A DNA stretch of 64,000 bases from contig JAJEIP010000081.1 of NCBI GenBank assembly GCA_022827885.1, forward strand, positions 1-64,000. The letters run 5' to 3'. The DNA is from Candidatus Poribacteria bacterium. GTDB lineage: Bacteria > Poribacteria > WGA-4E > WGA-3G. The position numbers were made by a program, and so were the translations under genes. The notes under the pieces are model-generated. The model saw only the letters and a program-made list of their open reading frames with translations, did not search any database and was not told where the DNA came from. Position 1 is the first letter of the stretch. Every line of letters begins with the position of its first letter. Below, in pieces: positions 63,878-64,000 of the stretch.

Positions 63878-64000
63878 ATGGAATTTGTTCAGTTGACAGA
63901 GACACAACGCCAAGAATTCGACGAGAACGGTTATCTCATCGTGCGTTCAGCAATTGACAGTGAGATGATTCAACGCTTAACCGAGACAGGTGACCGGCTC
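63878..64000 (+). CDS. Phytanoyl-CoA dioxygenase (PhyH) family protein, N-terminal part
   Basis: The window ends after 41 codons: MEFVQLTETQRQEFDENGYL, then IVRSAIDSEMIQRLTETGDR. The corresponding start of the gene at 46667 is MEFVQLTDAQREEFEENGYF, then IVRSVLDSDMIDRLTEAGDR, so the two are close paralogues. Both carry a dispersed-repeat copy as leader, although the middle of the leader differs. The catalytic part is beyond the window. Confidence 0.85.
   Translation, partial: MEFVQLTETQRQEFDENGYLIVRSAIDSEMIQRLTETGDRL

Noticed and set aside
1-64000. tRNA or rRNA genes
   Set aside because: None was recognised by eye; a covariance-model scan would be decisive.

Overview
This window reads as a chromosomal segment of an uncultured Gram-negative bacterium, most likely a Candidatus Poribacteria relative. 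That assignment is inferred from gene content: five phytanoyl-CoA-dioxygenase-like genes, two paralogous amidohydrolases, a sulfatase-like AlkP enzyme, a DUF6785-type membrane protein, PorV/FlgD-Ig-type outer-membrane and sorting proteins, and many ECF/BNR-propeller features. No rRNA, tRNA or CRISPR array was recognised.

Layout. 0-9.6 kb: an IS630 transposase fragment at the left edge, then DUF368/PopT, nadK, recN, a giant single-chain indolepyruvate oxidoreductase, aroE and zapA. 9.6-14.6 kb: an M48 peptidase, an OmpA-like lipoprotein, a small outer-membrane barrel and an O-antigen ligase-like protein. 14.6-20.5 kb: an orphan antitoxin-like gene, a TnpB-only IS200/IS605 element with one nonsense codon whose right end is fused to a sulfatase-like gene, an MDR dehydrogenase, a PhyH dioxygenase and a sugar nucleotidyltransferase. 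20.6-30.5 kb: rsgA, a sugar-phosphate isomerase-like gene, uppS, DUF6785, a P-type-ATPase-like protein that has lost every catalytic motif, thrB and an aminotransferase. 30.6-43.8 kb: secreted and envelope proteins (YCF48-like propeller, FlgD-Ig protein, PorV-like barrel, barrel-SppA fusion, discoidin-like lipoprotein, GH-like protein, ZIP transporter), pcm and two PhyH genes. 44-52 kb: a defence-like island (DUF5131/TcmP pair, EcoRI-family restriction-modification system, stand-alone HsdR-N nuclease, antitoxin-like gene), interrupted by a PhyH gene and an amidohydrolase. 52.7-64 kb: a serine hydrolase, a LamG protein, a one-polypeptide ECF sigma factor-transmembrane-beta-propeller protein, an amidohydrolase, an ACC-deaminase-like enzyme, a GMC oxidoreductase, a TPR protein and a second PhyH start at the right edge.

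The most striking non-genic signal is a dispersed repeat of about 90 bp that begins near GCGCAG-CCGTAA and ends in ACCGCAAGGAAAATTAAAA directly against a start codon. Its 3' end is a ready-made Shine-Dalgarno plus spacer. Full or partial copies serve as leaders for several unrelated genes, sit inverted against the 3' ends of others, and one is inserted in frame inside nadK. Two start codons (M48 peptidase GTG, aroE TTG) fall exactly where the element predicts.

The other main candidates for new biology are the transmembrane sigma-propeller fusion with its downstream LamG gene, the pseudo-P-type ATPase, and the TnpB element that has donated a ribosome-binding site and start codon to the neighbouring gene.
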